Source: Puerhibacterium puerhi (GTDB taxonomy: Bacteria; Actinomycetota; Actinomycetes; Actinomycetales; Cellulomonadaceae). Taken from it: a stretch of DNA of 64,000 nucleotides. The stretch is taken from NCBI RefSeq assembly GCF_009846865.1, contig NZ_WUWN01000017.1, positions 1 to 64,000 of the forward strand. The letters run 5' to 3'. This document shows positions 35,366-43,664 of this stretch, one piece after another; within the stretch, counting starts at the first letter, position 1, and every line of letters starts with the position of its first letter. Under the pieces are notes generated by a model. The model saw only the letters and a list, made by a program, of their open reading frames with translations, was not told where the DNA came from and made no database searches. The translations under genes and the position numbers were made by a program.

Positions 35366-36838
35366 TCACCGGGGTGGGCCGGGCTCCAGCGCCTCCTGGG
35401 CGGTGCGGGTCCAGTGCAGCAGGAACAGCGTCGCGTCGTCCTGGAGCACCCCGTCCTGGTGGCGCAGGACCGCGCGGGTCGCCCGGTCGACCACCTCGGG
35501 CAGCGGCACCTTGTGCAGGGTCTCGCGCTCGAGGATGTCGATGAGGCGGGGCAGGCCGAACATCTCGGTGCCGTTGCGGGCCTCCGTGATGCCGTCGGTG
35601 TACACCGCCACCATGTCGTCCGGCTCCAGCAGCTCCTCGCCGATCGTCACGCTGCGGCGCAGCTCGAGCCCGAGCAGCGGCCGGCGGCCCGCGACCAGCT
35701 GCTTGACCACCCGCCCGTGGCGCAGCAGCAGCGGGTTGGGGTGGCCGGCCACGAGGTAGCGCAGCCGGCCCGTGCGGACGTCGAGGTCGCCGAGCACCCC
35801 GGTGGCGAAGATCTTGCCGTAGAACTGGTCCTCCAGCGTCTGGTTGACGAACTCCGCCTGCTCGAACAGCCCCAGGCCGTTGCGCCGCGCGTTGCGGTAG
35901 GCAGCCAGGCCGGTGGCCGCCACCATGCCGGCCGCCAGGTCGTGGCCGGTCGCGTCCAGGACGCCGAACTGGGCGGACGTGGGCGACAGCGCGTAGTCGA
36001 AGGCGTCGCCGCCCACGCCGTAGGTCGGCTCCACGCGGCCGCTGACGAGCACCCGGTCGGTGCCCGCCGTGCGCGGCGGCAGCATGTGGTAGATCAGCTC
36101 GGCCTGGGTGGCGCGCGGCCGGCGGCGCCGCACGGCGTCGAACCCGTCGCCGCGCGCGTCCAGCGACGTGACGAGGTGCCCGATGAAGTGCGTCAGCCAC
36201 CAGCACTGGCGCCGCAGCACCGGGTCCTCCAGCTCCCGCCGGTCGTCGACCATGACGTCGAGCACGCCGATGCGCGTCACCCCGTCGGCGATCGGGACCC
36301 ACAGCCGCGGCTGCCCGCCCGCGGTGGCCGCCGTCAGCTCCAGCAGGCGGAACGCACGCCCCGCCACGGTGCCCTCCATGCGCAGCGGCTTGCGGGCCGC
36401 CCCGTGCTCCGACGGCAGCGGCACCAGGTGCACGCGCTCGTAGTCGGCGAGGTAGACGACCGCCCGCACGCCCAGCCGCTCGGCCGCCACGTCGACGGCG
36501 GGCGCCAGCGCCTCGGGCGGGGCCAGGTGGGTGCGCACCATCAGCTCGACGAACGCGGCGACCTGCCCGCTCGGCGGCTCCACGTCCCGCACCGTCCGCT
36601 CGAACGGGACGCGCAGGCGGCCGGCGGACTCCACGAGCAGCTCGTTCGCGACGAGGGCCAGGCGGTCGCGCTCTGCGGCCGACAGCGTCCCGGCGCCGTC
36701 CAGGAATGCCTGCACCTCGGCGGGATCCGCCGTGCCCCCCACCCCGAGATAGCGCAGCCACAGGTCGTCGACGCCCGCCCGCAGCCGTGCCAGGGCTCCG
36801 CGCAGCCGGCGCCGCTGGACCTCAGCTGCGGTGGCCAT
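35366..36838 (-). CDS. GAF-SpoIIE PP2C-type phosphatase (RsbU-like)
   Basis: 490 aa. The N-terminal 110 residues are helical. About 115-235 form a GAF-like sensor domain (VAAERLGVRAVVYLADYERV). About 265-480 form a SpoIIE PP2C catalytic domain with GGDAFDY, LDATGHDLAAGM, LVAGHPNPLL, VAVYTDGITEARNG and QDDATLFLL, which retain the metal-binding Asp residues. Such enzymes dephosphorylate anti-sigma-factor antagonists in partner-switching stress control. Its start overlaps the 3' end of a GAF-ANTAR gene by 17 nt, so the two are coupled. The target antagonist is not in the window. Confidence 0.92.
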   Translation of the reverse strand: MATAAEVQRRRLRGALARLRAGVDDLWLRYLGVGGTADPAEVQAFLDGAGTLSAAERDRLALVANELLVESAGRLRVPFERTVRDVEPPSGQVAAFVELMVRTHLAPPEALAPAVDVAAERLGVRAVVYLADYERVHLVPLPSEHGAARKPLRMEGTVAGRAFRLLELTAATAGGQPRLWVPIADGVTRIGVLDVMVDDRRELEDPVLRRQCWWLTHFIGHLVTSLDARGDGFDAVRRRRPRATQAELIYHMLPPRTAGTDRVLVSGRVEPTYGVGGDAFDYALSPTSAQFGVLDATGHDLAAGMVAATGLAAYRNARRNGLGLFEQAEFVNQTLEDQFYGKIFATGVLGDLDVRTGRLRYLVAGHPNPLLLRHGRVVKQLVAGRRPLLGLELRRSVTIGEELLEPDDMVAVYTDGITEARNGTEMFGLPRLIDILERETLHKVPLPEVVDRATRAVLRHQDGVLQDDATLFLLHWTRTAQEALEPGPPR

Positions 36839-37583
36839 CCCCGGCCCCCCGACGCCCGCGGTGGTGACCGTCGTGCCGGCGGACCAGCCGGTCCGCCGTC
36901 TCCCCCAGGGACCGCCCGGACTGCTGCGCCAGCGCGGTCAGGTAGGCGAACGCCGCGTCGCGGGACACCTTCTCCTCGACCATCACGAGGCCCACGGCGA
37001 CGTTGACGTCGTCCCGCGTCCGCAGGGCCGACTGGACGCGGCTCGGCAGCCGCTCCGCGCTGCGGGCCGCCCGCGCGCTCGCGACCAGCACACCCGCCTG
37101 CGCGGCGAACAGCGACAGCACGACCGACGAGGCCTCGGTCAGCGCCCTGGGATGGCGGGCGTAGAGGGACAGCGCGCCGATCACGTCGTCGCCGACCACG
37201 AGCGGCGCCGAGATGGCGCCGGTGAGGCCGAGCCGGGTGGCTGCGGCGGCCCAGTGCGGCCAGCGCGCCTCCTCGTGCAGGTCCGGGGCGACCACGACGC
37301 GCCGCTCCCCCGCGGCGGTGTGACAGGGCCCCTCGCCGAGGGTCGCCTGCAGCGTGTCGACCCTGCGCACCAGCGGCCCGGTGGCCGTCGCCGTCCGCCA
37401 GCCCTCGTCGGACAGCGAGACGGCCGCGCCCGAGGCGCTCGGCACCGCCTGCGCGGCCGTCGAGGTCAGCAGCTCCAGCAGAGCGTCGCACGCCGCCTCG
37501 CCCAGGGCCGGCCCGGCCCTGCCCGCCACCACCTCCGCGAGCTCGTTGCCCACGGTGTCGTCGACGACTCCCACGGCGACCAC
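36822..37583 (-). CDS. GAF and ANTAR domain RNA-binding regulator
   Basis: 253 aa from GTG at 37583 (GGAG upstream); longer starts exist. GAF domain at about 30-165 (GEGPCHTAAGERRVVVAPDL, ISAPLVVGDDVIGALSLYARH). C-terminal ANTAR three-helix domain (LRTRDDVNVAVGLVMVEEKVSRDAAFAYLTALAQQ, about 180-235), which binds paired hairpins in nascent RNA to prevent termination. The ligand is unknown. Overlaps the downstream phosphatase gene, suggesting that the same signal feeds both. A CTGTCCCGACAG dyad lies upstream at 37609-37620. Confidence 0.9.
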   Translation of the reverse strand: MVAVGVVDDTVGNELAEVVAGRAGPALGEAACDALLELLTSTAAQAVPSASGAAVSLSDEGWRTATATGPLVRRVDTLQATLGEGPCHTAAGERRVVVAPDLHEEARWPHWAAAATRLGLTGAISAPLVVGDDVIGALSLYARHPRALTEASSVVLSLFAAQAGVLVASARAARSAERLPSRVQSALRTRDDVNVAVGLVMVEEKVSRDAAFAYLTALAQQSGRSLGETADRLVRRHDGHHRGRRGAGDGHRS

Positions 37584-37719
37584 CCCACTCCGTCGTGCGC
37601 GACCGCTTCTGTCCCGACAGCATGCGACCGCGCGCCGGGCGCCGCACGCCACCACGCCGCGCCGGTGCGCCGCTCCTGCGCCGCTGCCGGGCGGCCGCCG
37701 CGGGGCGGTCGCCGTGGCG

Positions 37720-40464
37720 TCAGAGCTTCGTCACCGGCGAGTAGCGCAGCAGCAGGCGCTTGGTGCCGTCCGACCCGAAGTCGATCCGGGCCACGGCGTT
37801 CGGGCCCGTGCCCTCGATGGCGACGACGGTGCCGAGCCCGTAGGCGTCGTGCACCACCTTGTCACCGGCGGACAGGCTCGGGATCTCGGCGTCCTTGCGC
37901 GGCGTCGCCGAGCCGAACTTCGCCACCGTGGACGGCGCCGCCGCCCCGCCGTCGCGGGGCGTGCCCAGCCGCCCGCCGACAGGGGCGGACGACGGCGTGC
38001 GCCGCCCGGCGTCGTCGGACCGCCCGCGCGACCCGTACGCCCCGCCGCCCGAGCCGCCGTACCCGCCGCGCCCGCCCCAGGCGGAGCCGCCGCCGCGCAG
38101 GTACTGCGTCGAGGACTCCCGCCGGCGCCAGTCCCACAGCTCCTCGGGGATGTCGGCCAGGAACCGGCTGGGCGGGAACTCGTTCGCCATGCCCCAGGCG
38201 GAGCGCATCGCCGCGCGTGAGACGTAGAGCCGTTCGCGGGCCCGGGTGATGCCCACGTACGCCAGGCGCCGCTCCTCGGCCAGCTCGGCGTCGTCGTGCA
38301 GCGACCGCATGTGCGGGAACGTGCCGTCCTCCATGCCGGTGAGGAAGACGACGGGGAACTCCAGGCCCTTGGCGGTGTGCAGGGTCATCAGCGTGACGAC
38401 GCCCTGGTCCTCGCGGGCCTCCTCGGCCGCGCCGTCGGCGACGTCCTCGTCCGGGATCTGGTCGCTGTCGGCCACGAGCGACACCCGCTCGAGGAAGTCG
38501 TCGAGCGTGCCCTCGGGGTCGGTCTCGGAGAACTCGGAGGCCACCGCGTGCAGCTCGGCGAGGTTCTCCACGCGCGAGGCGTCCTGCGGGTCGTCGCTGG
38601 CGCGCAGCTCCTCGAGGTAGCCCGAGCGGTCGAGCACCGCCCCGAGCACCGCGGCCGGCTGCTCGCCGTCGGCCACCATGGCGCGCAGCTCGGCCATCAT
38701 GTCGCGGAAGGCGCGCAGCGGGTTGAGCGTGCGCGTCGTCATGCCGGGGATCTCCTCGGCGCGCTCGATCGCCGCGCCGAACGAGGTGCGCTCCCGCTCG
38801 GCGAACGCCGCCACCATGGCCTCGGCCTTGTCGCCGAGCCCGCGCTTGGGCACGTTGAGCACGCGGCGCACGTTGACGTCGTCGTCCGGGTTGGCCAGCG
38901 CCCGCAGGTAGGCGATGGCGTCCTTGATCTCGCGGCGCTCGTAGAAGCGGGTGCCGCCGACCACCTTGTACGGCAGGCCGACGCGCACCAGCACCTCCTC
39001 CAGCGCCCGGGACTGGGCGTTGGTGCGGTAGAAGATCGCGACGTCGCCGGGCCGCACGCCCTCGGTGTCGCCGAGCCGGTCGATCTCCTCGGCCACGAAC
39101 CGGGCCTCGGCGTGCTCGTCGTCGGCGACGTACCCGACGATCCGCGGGCCCTCGCCCGAGGCCGTCCACAGGTTCTTCGGCTTGCGGTCGGCGTTGCGCG
39201 AGATGACGGCGTTGGCGGCCGACAGGATCGTCTGCGTGGAGCGGTAGTTCTGCTCCAGCAGGATCGTGGTGGCGTCCGGGTAGTCGTCCTCGAACTCGAG
39301 GATGTTCCGGATGGTGGCGCCGCGGAAGGCGTAGATCGACTGGTCGGAGTCGCCGACGACGGTGAGCTCGGCCGGGTCGAGCGCGACGGCCTGCGGCTCG
39401 CCGCCCGGCAGCCCCGAGCCGTCGTGCGCCGCCGCCGAGTCCGCCCCCACGCCCGCCAGCTCGCGCACCAGCACGTACTGCGCGTGGTTGGTGTCCTGAT
39501 ACTCGTCGACCAGGATGTGCCGGAACCGGCGGCGGTAGTGCTCGGCGACGGCCGGGAAGGCCTGCAGCAGGTTGACCGTCGACATGATGATGTCGTCGAA
39601 GTCGAGCGCGTGCGCCGCCTGCAGCCGGGCCTGGTAGCGGGTGTAGACGTCGGCGAGCACCTGGTCGAACTCGGGCGCCGCCGCCGGCAGGCCGCCCTGG
39701 GCGCGGGCGGCGCGCTCGCGCCAGCCGTCCTCCGTGGAGCGCGCCCCGGACTCGCGGGCGTACGTCTCGGGGTCGACCAGCTCGTTCTTGAGGTCGCTGA
39801 TCTTGTTGGCGAGCGTCCGGGCCGGGTACTTCTTCGGGTCCAGGTTCAGCTCGCGCGTCACCAGGGTGACCAGGCGCTGGGAGTCGGCGGCGTCGTAGAT
39901 CGAGAAGCTGGTCTTGAGCCCCAGCGTCTTGGCCTCGCGGCGCAGGATCCGCACGCACGCGGAGTGGAACGTCGAGACCCACATGCGCTGCGCCGCCGGG
40001 CCGACGAGCGTCTCGACGCGCTCGCGCATCTCCGCGGCGGCCTTGTTGGTGAACGTGATCGCGAGGATCTCCCCCGCCCGCGCCCGGCCGGTGGCCAGCA
40101 GGTAGGCGATGCGGTGGGTGAGCACGCGGGTCTTGCCCGAGCCGGCGCCCGCGACGATGAGCAGCGGCGAGCCGTGGTGCACGACGGCGGCGCGCTGCTG
40201 GTCGTTGAGCCCCTCGACGAGCTGGTCCGGGTCGATGTGCGCGTACGGGCCGCGGCGGACGGGCGCGTCACCGGGCGCGCCCGGACCTGGGGCGCCCTGG
40301 CCCGGCGCGCCCGCGGCGTCGCGCACCCAGTCCGGCGCGCCGCCGACGTCGCCCTCGGCCCACGCGTCCCAGCGCGGTGCCGTGCTGGGCAGGCGCGCGG
40401 TGTCGTCACGCGCGGCCGGGGGCTCGAATCCGGGGAGCGAGAGGCTGTCGAAGAGAGAGGTCAT
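37720..40464 (-). CDS. pcrA: ATP-dependent DNA helicase PcrA/UvrD
   Basis: 914 aa from ATG at 40464 (GGAGG upstream). SF1A helicase: motif I IVAGAGSGKTRVLTHRIAYLL (about residue 105), Ia ITFTNKAAAEMRER, II ILVDEYQDTNHAQY, III VVGDSDQSIYAFRGA, IV LEQNYRST, V VTLMTLHTAKGLEFPVVFLTG, VI YVGITRARERLY. The N-terminal 75 residues are a variable Gly/Pro-rich extension. A 20-residue insert precedes motif III (DSAAAHDGSGLPGGEP). The C-terminal Tudor-like domain (GDKVVHDAYGLGTVVAIEG) binds RNA polymerase in PcrA. Role in repair and replication-transcription conflict. Confidence 0.97.
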   Translation of the reverse strand: MTSLFDSLSLPGFEPPAARDDTARLPSTAPRWDAWAEGDVGGAPDWVRDAAGAPGQGAPGPGAPGDAPVRRGPYAHIDPDQLVEGLNDQQRAAVVHHGSPLLIVAGAGSGKTRVLTHRIAYLLATGRARAGEILAITFTNKAAAEMRERVETLVGPAAQRMWVSTFHSACVRILRREAKTLGLKTSFSIYDAADSQRLVTLVTRELNLDPKKYPARTLANKISDLKNELVDPETYARESGARSTEDGWRERAARAQGGLPAAAPEFDQVLADVYTRYQARLQAAHALDFDDIIMSTVNLLQAFPAVAEHYRRRFRHILVDEYQDTNHAQYVLVRELAGVGADSAAAHDGSGLPGGEPQAVALDPAELTVVGDSDQSIYAFRGATIRNILEFEDDYPDATTILLEQNYRSTQTILSAANAVISRNADRKPKNLWTASGEGPRIVGYVADDEHAEARFVAEEIDRLGDTEGVRPGDVAIFYRTNAQSRALEEVLVRVGLPYKVVGGTRFYERREIKDAIAYLRALANPDDDVNVRRVLNVPKRGLGDKAEAMVAAFAERERTSFGAAIERAEEIPGMTTRTLNPLRAFRDMMAELRAMVADGEQPAAVLGAVLDRSGYLEELRASDDPQDASRVENLAELHAVASEFSETDPEGTLDDFLERVSLVADSDQIPDEDVADGAAEEAREDQGVVTLMTLHTAKGLEFPVVFLTGMEDGTFPHMRSLHDDAELAEERRLAYVGITRARERLYVSRAAMRSAWGMANEFPPSRFLADIPEELWDWRRRESSTQYLRGGGSAWGGRGGYGGSGGGAYGSRGRSDDAGRRTPSSAPVGGRLGTPRDGGAAAPSTVAKFGSATPRKDAEIPSLSAGDKVVHDAYGLGTVVAIEGTGPNAVARIDFGSDGTKRLLLRYSPVTKL

Positions 40465-40614
40465 CGTGCCTCCAAGCCTAGGCGCGCGAGGTGACACCCG
40501 GGGACAGCCGCAGGTCCCGACGCCGGGGTGTGCGACGAGTCGCACGCCCCGGCGTCGTCTGCCTCTCGACGGGGCGGGACGACGGCGCAGGACGACGGCG
40601 GGGAGGGAGCCGCG

Positions 40615-41199
40615 ATGAGCAGGGTGGTGGTGATCGAGCACCTGTCGCTGGACGGGGTGATGCAGGCCCCCGGACGAGCCGACGAGGACGAGCGCGACGG
40701 CTTCGCCCACGGCGGCTGGGCCGCCGTGCGGCAGGACCCGCAGGTCGTGGAGGCGATGGGTGCCTTCCTCGCCGGCCCGTGGTCGCTGCTGCTGGGCCGG
40801 CGGACGTACGAGGACTTCGCGGCCTTCTGGCCTGCCCGGCCGCGGCCCGACCCGTTCTCCGACGCGCTCGACGCGGTGCCCAAGCTCGTGGCCTCCCGCA
40901 CGCTGCGCGCGCCGCTCGGCTGGCAGCGCTCGGAGCTGCTGGACGGGGACGCGGCCGACGCGGTGGAGCGGCTGCGCGCCACCGGCGACACGACGCTCGC
41001 GGTCTTCGGCAGCGGCGTGCTGGTGCGCTCGCTGCTGGCCCGCGGCCTCGTGGACGTGCTGCACCTGCAGGTGCACCCGGTGGTCCTCGGCGCCGGCCGC
41101 CGCCTGTTCGCGGCCGACGGGCCGTCCGCGCAGCTGCGGCTCGCCGCCGCGCGCAGCACCCCGTCGGGCGTGCTGCTCGCCACCTACGAGCGGGCCTGA
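40615..41199 (+). CDS. dihydrofolate reductase-fold (RibD C-terminal) protein
   Basis: 194 aa from ATG with GGGAGGGAG Shine-Dalgarno. RibD_C domain: VVVIEHLSLDGVMQAPG, LLLGRRTYEDFAAFWPAR (NADPH-type motif, about 60), LAVFGSGVLVRSLLARGLVD and LHLQVHPVVLGAGRRLF. Usually annotated as a dihydrofolate-reductase family protein; it lacks proof of DHFR or riboflavin activity and the natural substrate is unknown. Divergent from pcrA, with 150 nt between. Confidence 0.9.
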   Translation: MSRVVVIEHLSLDGVMQAPGRADEDERDGFAHGGWAAVRQDPQVVEAMGAFLAGPWSLLLGRRTYEDFAAFWPARPRPDPFSDALDAVPKLVASRTLRAPLGWQRSELLDGDAADAVERLRATGDTTLAVFGSGVLVRSLLARGLVDVLHLQVHPVVLGAGRRLFAADGPSAQLRLAAARSTPSGVLLATYERA

Positions 41200-41206
41200 G
41201 CGCCGC

Positions 41207-41237
41207 TTGACCCTCCCGCAGCCGGAGGCCCGATGCT
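41207..41237 (+). promoter_or_regulatory. MerR-type promoter with 19-bp spacer
   Basis: TTGACC (41207-41212) and GATGCT (41232-41237) are 19 nt apart, and CCTCC/GGAGG form a dyad in the spacer. This is the classic overlong promoter that MerR activators twist. The -10 ends 6 nt before the ATG at 41244, so the mRNA is probably leaderless. Confidence 0.65.
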
Positions 41238-41243
41238 GGCAGC

Positions 41244-42083
41244 ATGCTCAGCATCGGCGAGTTCTCCACCCTCACGGGCCTATCCGTCAAGGCCCTCCAC
41301 CACTACGACACGACGGGCGTGCTCCCGCCGGCCGACGTGGACCCCGTCACCCGCTACCGCCGCTACGGCGCCGAGCAGGTGCGCACGGGCGTCCAGGCGC
41401 GAACCCTGCGGGACGCCGGCGTGCCGCTGACGGAGGTCGCCGCGGCGCTGGCCGACGGCGACCCGGCGCGTGCGCTCGCCGCGCAACGGCGGCGCGTGCT
41501 CGCGGAGCGCGAGCGGGAGGACCGGGCGCACGCAGTGGCCGAGCGCACGCTCGCGGCGCTCGCCCGGCCGGCCGAGGTCCGGGAGCGCCACGTGCCGGCC
41601 CAGCCGTATGCCGGCCACGTCCTGATGGTCCGCGACGGTGACGACGTCGCGACGGCCGACGACGCGGCGGACGCGCGGTTCACCGAGCTGGCGCGCTCCC
41701 TGCACGTCGAGGGCGTGGGGCCGGCGGGGCAGTTCTGGACGACGATGCGCCGCGGCCCGGCGCCGGACGCCGTCGAGCTGCTGCTGTGGTGGCCGACGTC
41801 GCGCCGGCTGCCCACCGGCTGGGGCGGGCCGGGTGTCGAGGTCGGCGAGATGCCGGGCGGCACCGAGCTCGTCGTGCGGCTGCCCGCCGACGCGGCGAAC
41901 GAGCGGGCGGACGACGCGGACGACGACCAGGCCCGTGGCGGGGCGTTGCACCCCGCGGCCGTCGCCCTGTTCGACGCCGTGGCGGCGCGGAGCCTGGAGC
42001 TCACCGACCAGGAGCTGCGCCAGACCGTGGTGGACGACCCGGACGGCGGCCCCGTCGTGGAGCTCGCCGTCCGGGTGGACTGA
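41244..42083 (+). CDS. MerR family regulator with GyrI-like effector domain
   Basis: 279 aa from ATG. N-terminal MerR winged helix (MLSIGEFSTLTGLSVKALHHYD, RYRRYGAEQVRTGVQARTLRDAG, residues 1-75), then a short coiled coil with ALAAQRRRVLAERE. The C-terminal half (VRERHVPAQPYAGHVLMV, WWPTSRRLPTGWGGPGVEV, GGTELVVRLP) resembles the GyrI/AraC-effector fold that binds hydrophobic ligands, as in BmrR-type drug sensors. No exporter is adjacent, so it may regulate itself and distant genes. Confidence 0.88.
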   Translation: MLSIGEFSTLTGLSVKALHHYDTTGVLPPADVDPVTRYRRYGAEQVRTGVQARTLRDAGVPLTEVAAALADGDPARALAAQRRRVLAEREREDRAHAVAERTLAALARPAEVRERHVPAQPYAGHVLMVRDGDDVATADDAADARFTELARSLHVEGVGPAGQFWTTMRRGPAPDAVELLLWWPTSRRLPTGWGGPGVEVGEMPGGTELVVRLPADAANERADDADDDQARGGALHPAAVALFDAVAARSLELTDQELRQTVVDDPDGGPVVELAVRVD

Positions 42084-42115
42084 GGGCGGGCCGGCGACGG
42101 GCGAGCCGCCGGCCC

Positions 42116-42646
42116 TCAGGGGCGCCGCAGGCGCATGGGCGTGTGCGGGATGCCGTCCTCGAGGAACTCGGGGCCGTCCGGCACGAACCCGAACCGGCCG
42201 TAGAAGCCGGTCAGCGGCGACTGCGCGTCGAGCACGACGTCGCGCCCGCCGTCGGCGTCGCGCACGGCGTCGAGCGCCGCCGTCATGAGCACGTGCGACG
42301 CGCCCGTCCCGCGCACGGCCGGGTGGCACACCACGCGCCCGATGCGCCAGCTCTCGCCGTCGTCGAGCACGCGGGCGGTGGCGACGACGTCGCCGCCCGG
42401 CGTCAGCAGCAGCACGTGCCGCGTGCCCGGCTCGAGGTCGCGGCCGTCGAGGTCGGGGTAGGCGCAGTCCTGCTCGACGACGAACACGTCCTGACGCAGC
42501 CGCCACGCGGCGTACGCGGTGCGCGCGTCGAGCCGGTCGACCCCGGCGACCCGGACGGTGAGCTGCGCCGGGTCGGCGGGCGCCGCGAGCGGTGCGGCGC
42601 CCGCCGAGCCGTGGGCGGGCGTCTCGGTGCTGTCGGGCGCGGTCAC
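42116..42646 (-). CDS. ElaA-like GNAT N-acetyltransferase
   Basis: 176 aa from GTG at 42646, overlapping the DUF456 stop by 4 nt. It has the ElaA subtype pattern: TAYAAWRLRQDVFVVEQDCAYPDLDGRDLE (about 45-75), VVATARVLDD, RIGRVVCHPAVRGTGASHVLM (acetyl-CoA loop, about 120), and the C-terminal FYGRFGFVPDGPEFLEDGI-PH. Substrate unknown. The first 35 residues are low-complexity. Third gene of a 43492-42116 minus-strand set. Confidence 0.9.
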   Translation of the reverse strand: MTAPDSTETPAHGSAGAAPLAAPADPAQLTVRVAGVDRLDARTAYAAWRLRQDVFVVEQDCAYPDLDGRDLEPGTRHVLLLTPGGDVVATARVLDDGESWRIGRVVCHPAVRGTGASHVLMTAALDAVRDADGGRDVVLDAQSPLTGFYGRFGFVPDGPEFLEDGIPHTPMRLRRP

Positions 42647-43122
42647 GTGAGGAAGAGTCCCACGACCCACGCGCCGGCCGCGACGAGGCCGCCGGCTAGC
42701 TGGACGAGGATCGTGATGCCCGTGGCCTGCAGCGCCGCGACCGTGGCGCGCCAGGCGGCGGCGCGGTCGCGGCGCCGCAGCAGCTCGGCGAGGAACACCG
42801 CGGCCGGGAAGAACAGGAACAGCCCGACGACGGGGACGACGAAGAAGCCGACGATGCCGGCCAGCCCGCCCCACACCAGCGTCGACCACGGCACGTCCGC
42901 CCGGCGCATGTGGCGGCCGGCCAGCAGCCACTGCGCGGCCTCCGCGGCGGCGACGGCCAGCGCCGCGACGCCGAACACCCACCACGCCGCCCCGCCGGTC
43001 ACCCATGCCCACACGAGCACGGACCCGAGCACCAGCAGGTTGCCCGGCAGCACCTGGACGACGATGCCGACCAGCCCGACGGCGATCGCGAGGCCGACGA
43101 GGACCTCGCCGAGGACGCCCAC
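42643..43122 (-). CDS. DUF456 domain membrane protein
   Basis: 159 aa, four hydrophobic helices rich in Gly and Ala (VLVGLAIAVGLVGIVVQVLP, VWAWVTGGAAWWVFGVAALA, GGLAGIVGFFVVPVVGLFLF, GITILVQLAGGLVAAGAWVV) with a conserved basic RRRDRAAAWRA loop. Matches the DUF456 family with its glycine-zipper-like helices. No function is known. Starts 1 nt after the stop of the upstream membrane gene. Confidence 0.85.
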   Translation of the reverse strand: MGVLGEVLVGLAIAVGLVGIVVQVLPGNLLVLGSVLVWAWVTGGAAWWVFGVAALAVAAAEAAQWLLAGRHMRRADVPWSTLVWGGLAGIVGFFVVPVVGLFLFFPAAVFLAELLRRRDRAAAWRATVAALQATGITILVQLAGGLVAAGAWVVGLFLT

Positions 43123-43123
43123 G

Positions 43124-43492
43124 TCAGTTCCAGAAGACGGCGACCAGCATGTTGACGATCGTCAGGCCGCCGATCGCGTGCTTGAGGCCCGGCGTCACCG
43201 CGCCCGTGCCGTTGTCGCCCTTGGCGCCCTGGCGCCGGGCGAGGAACGCCAGCACGGTGATGACCAGCGCGACCACCAGCTTGACCGTCAGCTTGGTCCG
43301 GTCGAAGGGGTTGTCCACGGCCCCGGCCTCGAGGAGGCCGAACATCACGATGCCGGCCACGAGCGCGGTCGCCGCGCCGTGGAAGACGCCGCGGTACAGG
43401 CCCGGGCTGCGCAGCGACGCGAGGTAGCCGCCCAGGACGATGGCCCAGCCCAGGAAGTGCAGGAACACGAAGACGTTGTACAGGAAGCTCAC
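43124..43492 (-). CDS. small four-helix membrane protein
   Basis: 122 aa from GTG at 43492; TAGGCT (43500-43505) ends 7 nt upstream, so it may be leaderless. Four transmembrane segments: FLHFLGWAIVLGGYLASL, VFHGAATALVAGIVMFGLLEA, LTVKLVVALVITVLAFLA, GLKHAIGGLTIVNMLVAVFW. The pattern (His in helix 1 and in the last loop) resembles actinobacterial small membrane proteins of unknown function; conserved His could bind haem, but this is speculative. Operon with DUF456 and GNAT. Confidence 0.78.
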   Translation of the reverse strand: MSFLYNVFVFLHFLGWAIVLGGYLASLRSPGLYRGVFHGAATALVAGIVMFGLLEAGAVDNPFDRTKLTVKLVVALVITVLAFLARRQGAKGDNGTGAVTPGLKHAIGGLTIVNMLVAVFWN

Positions 43493-43562
43493 GCCCGCGA
43501 GCCTAGCGGCGACGCCTCGCGCAGGTCGGCTGACGCCCGCACGCCCGCACGGCGGCGACGAA

Positions 43563-43664
43563 GGTCACAGGGACGGTCACGGAGCCGGTCACAGGGCCGG
43601 TCACGGGGCCTCTCACGGGGCCGCCGATCACCGAGCAGCCGATCACGGGACCCCCGGTCACAGG
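43563..43664. repeat. degenerate GGTCACGGGGCC tandem repeat
   Basis: Seven to eight imperfect 12-15-bp units (GGTCACGG/GGTCACAGG variants) fill the gap between the response-regulator stop and the small membrane gene. No gene is visible in them. Confidence 0.65.

Noticed and set aside
37720-41076. Longer N-terminal extension of PcrA beyond ATG 40464
   Set aside because: The extra region overlaps the divergent RibD-C gene and its promoter, translates to low-complexity sequence, and a good GGAGG site precedes 40464.
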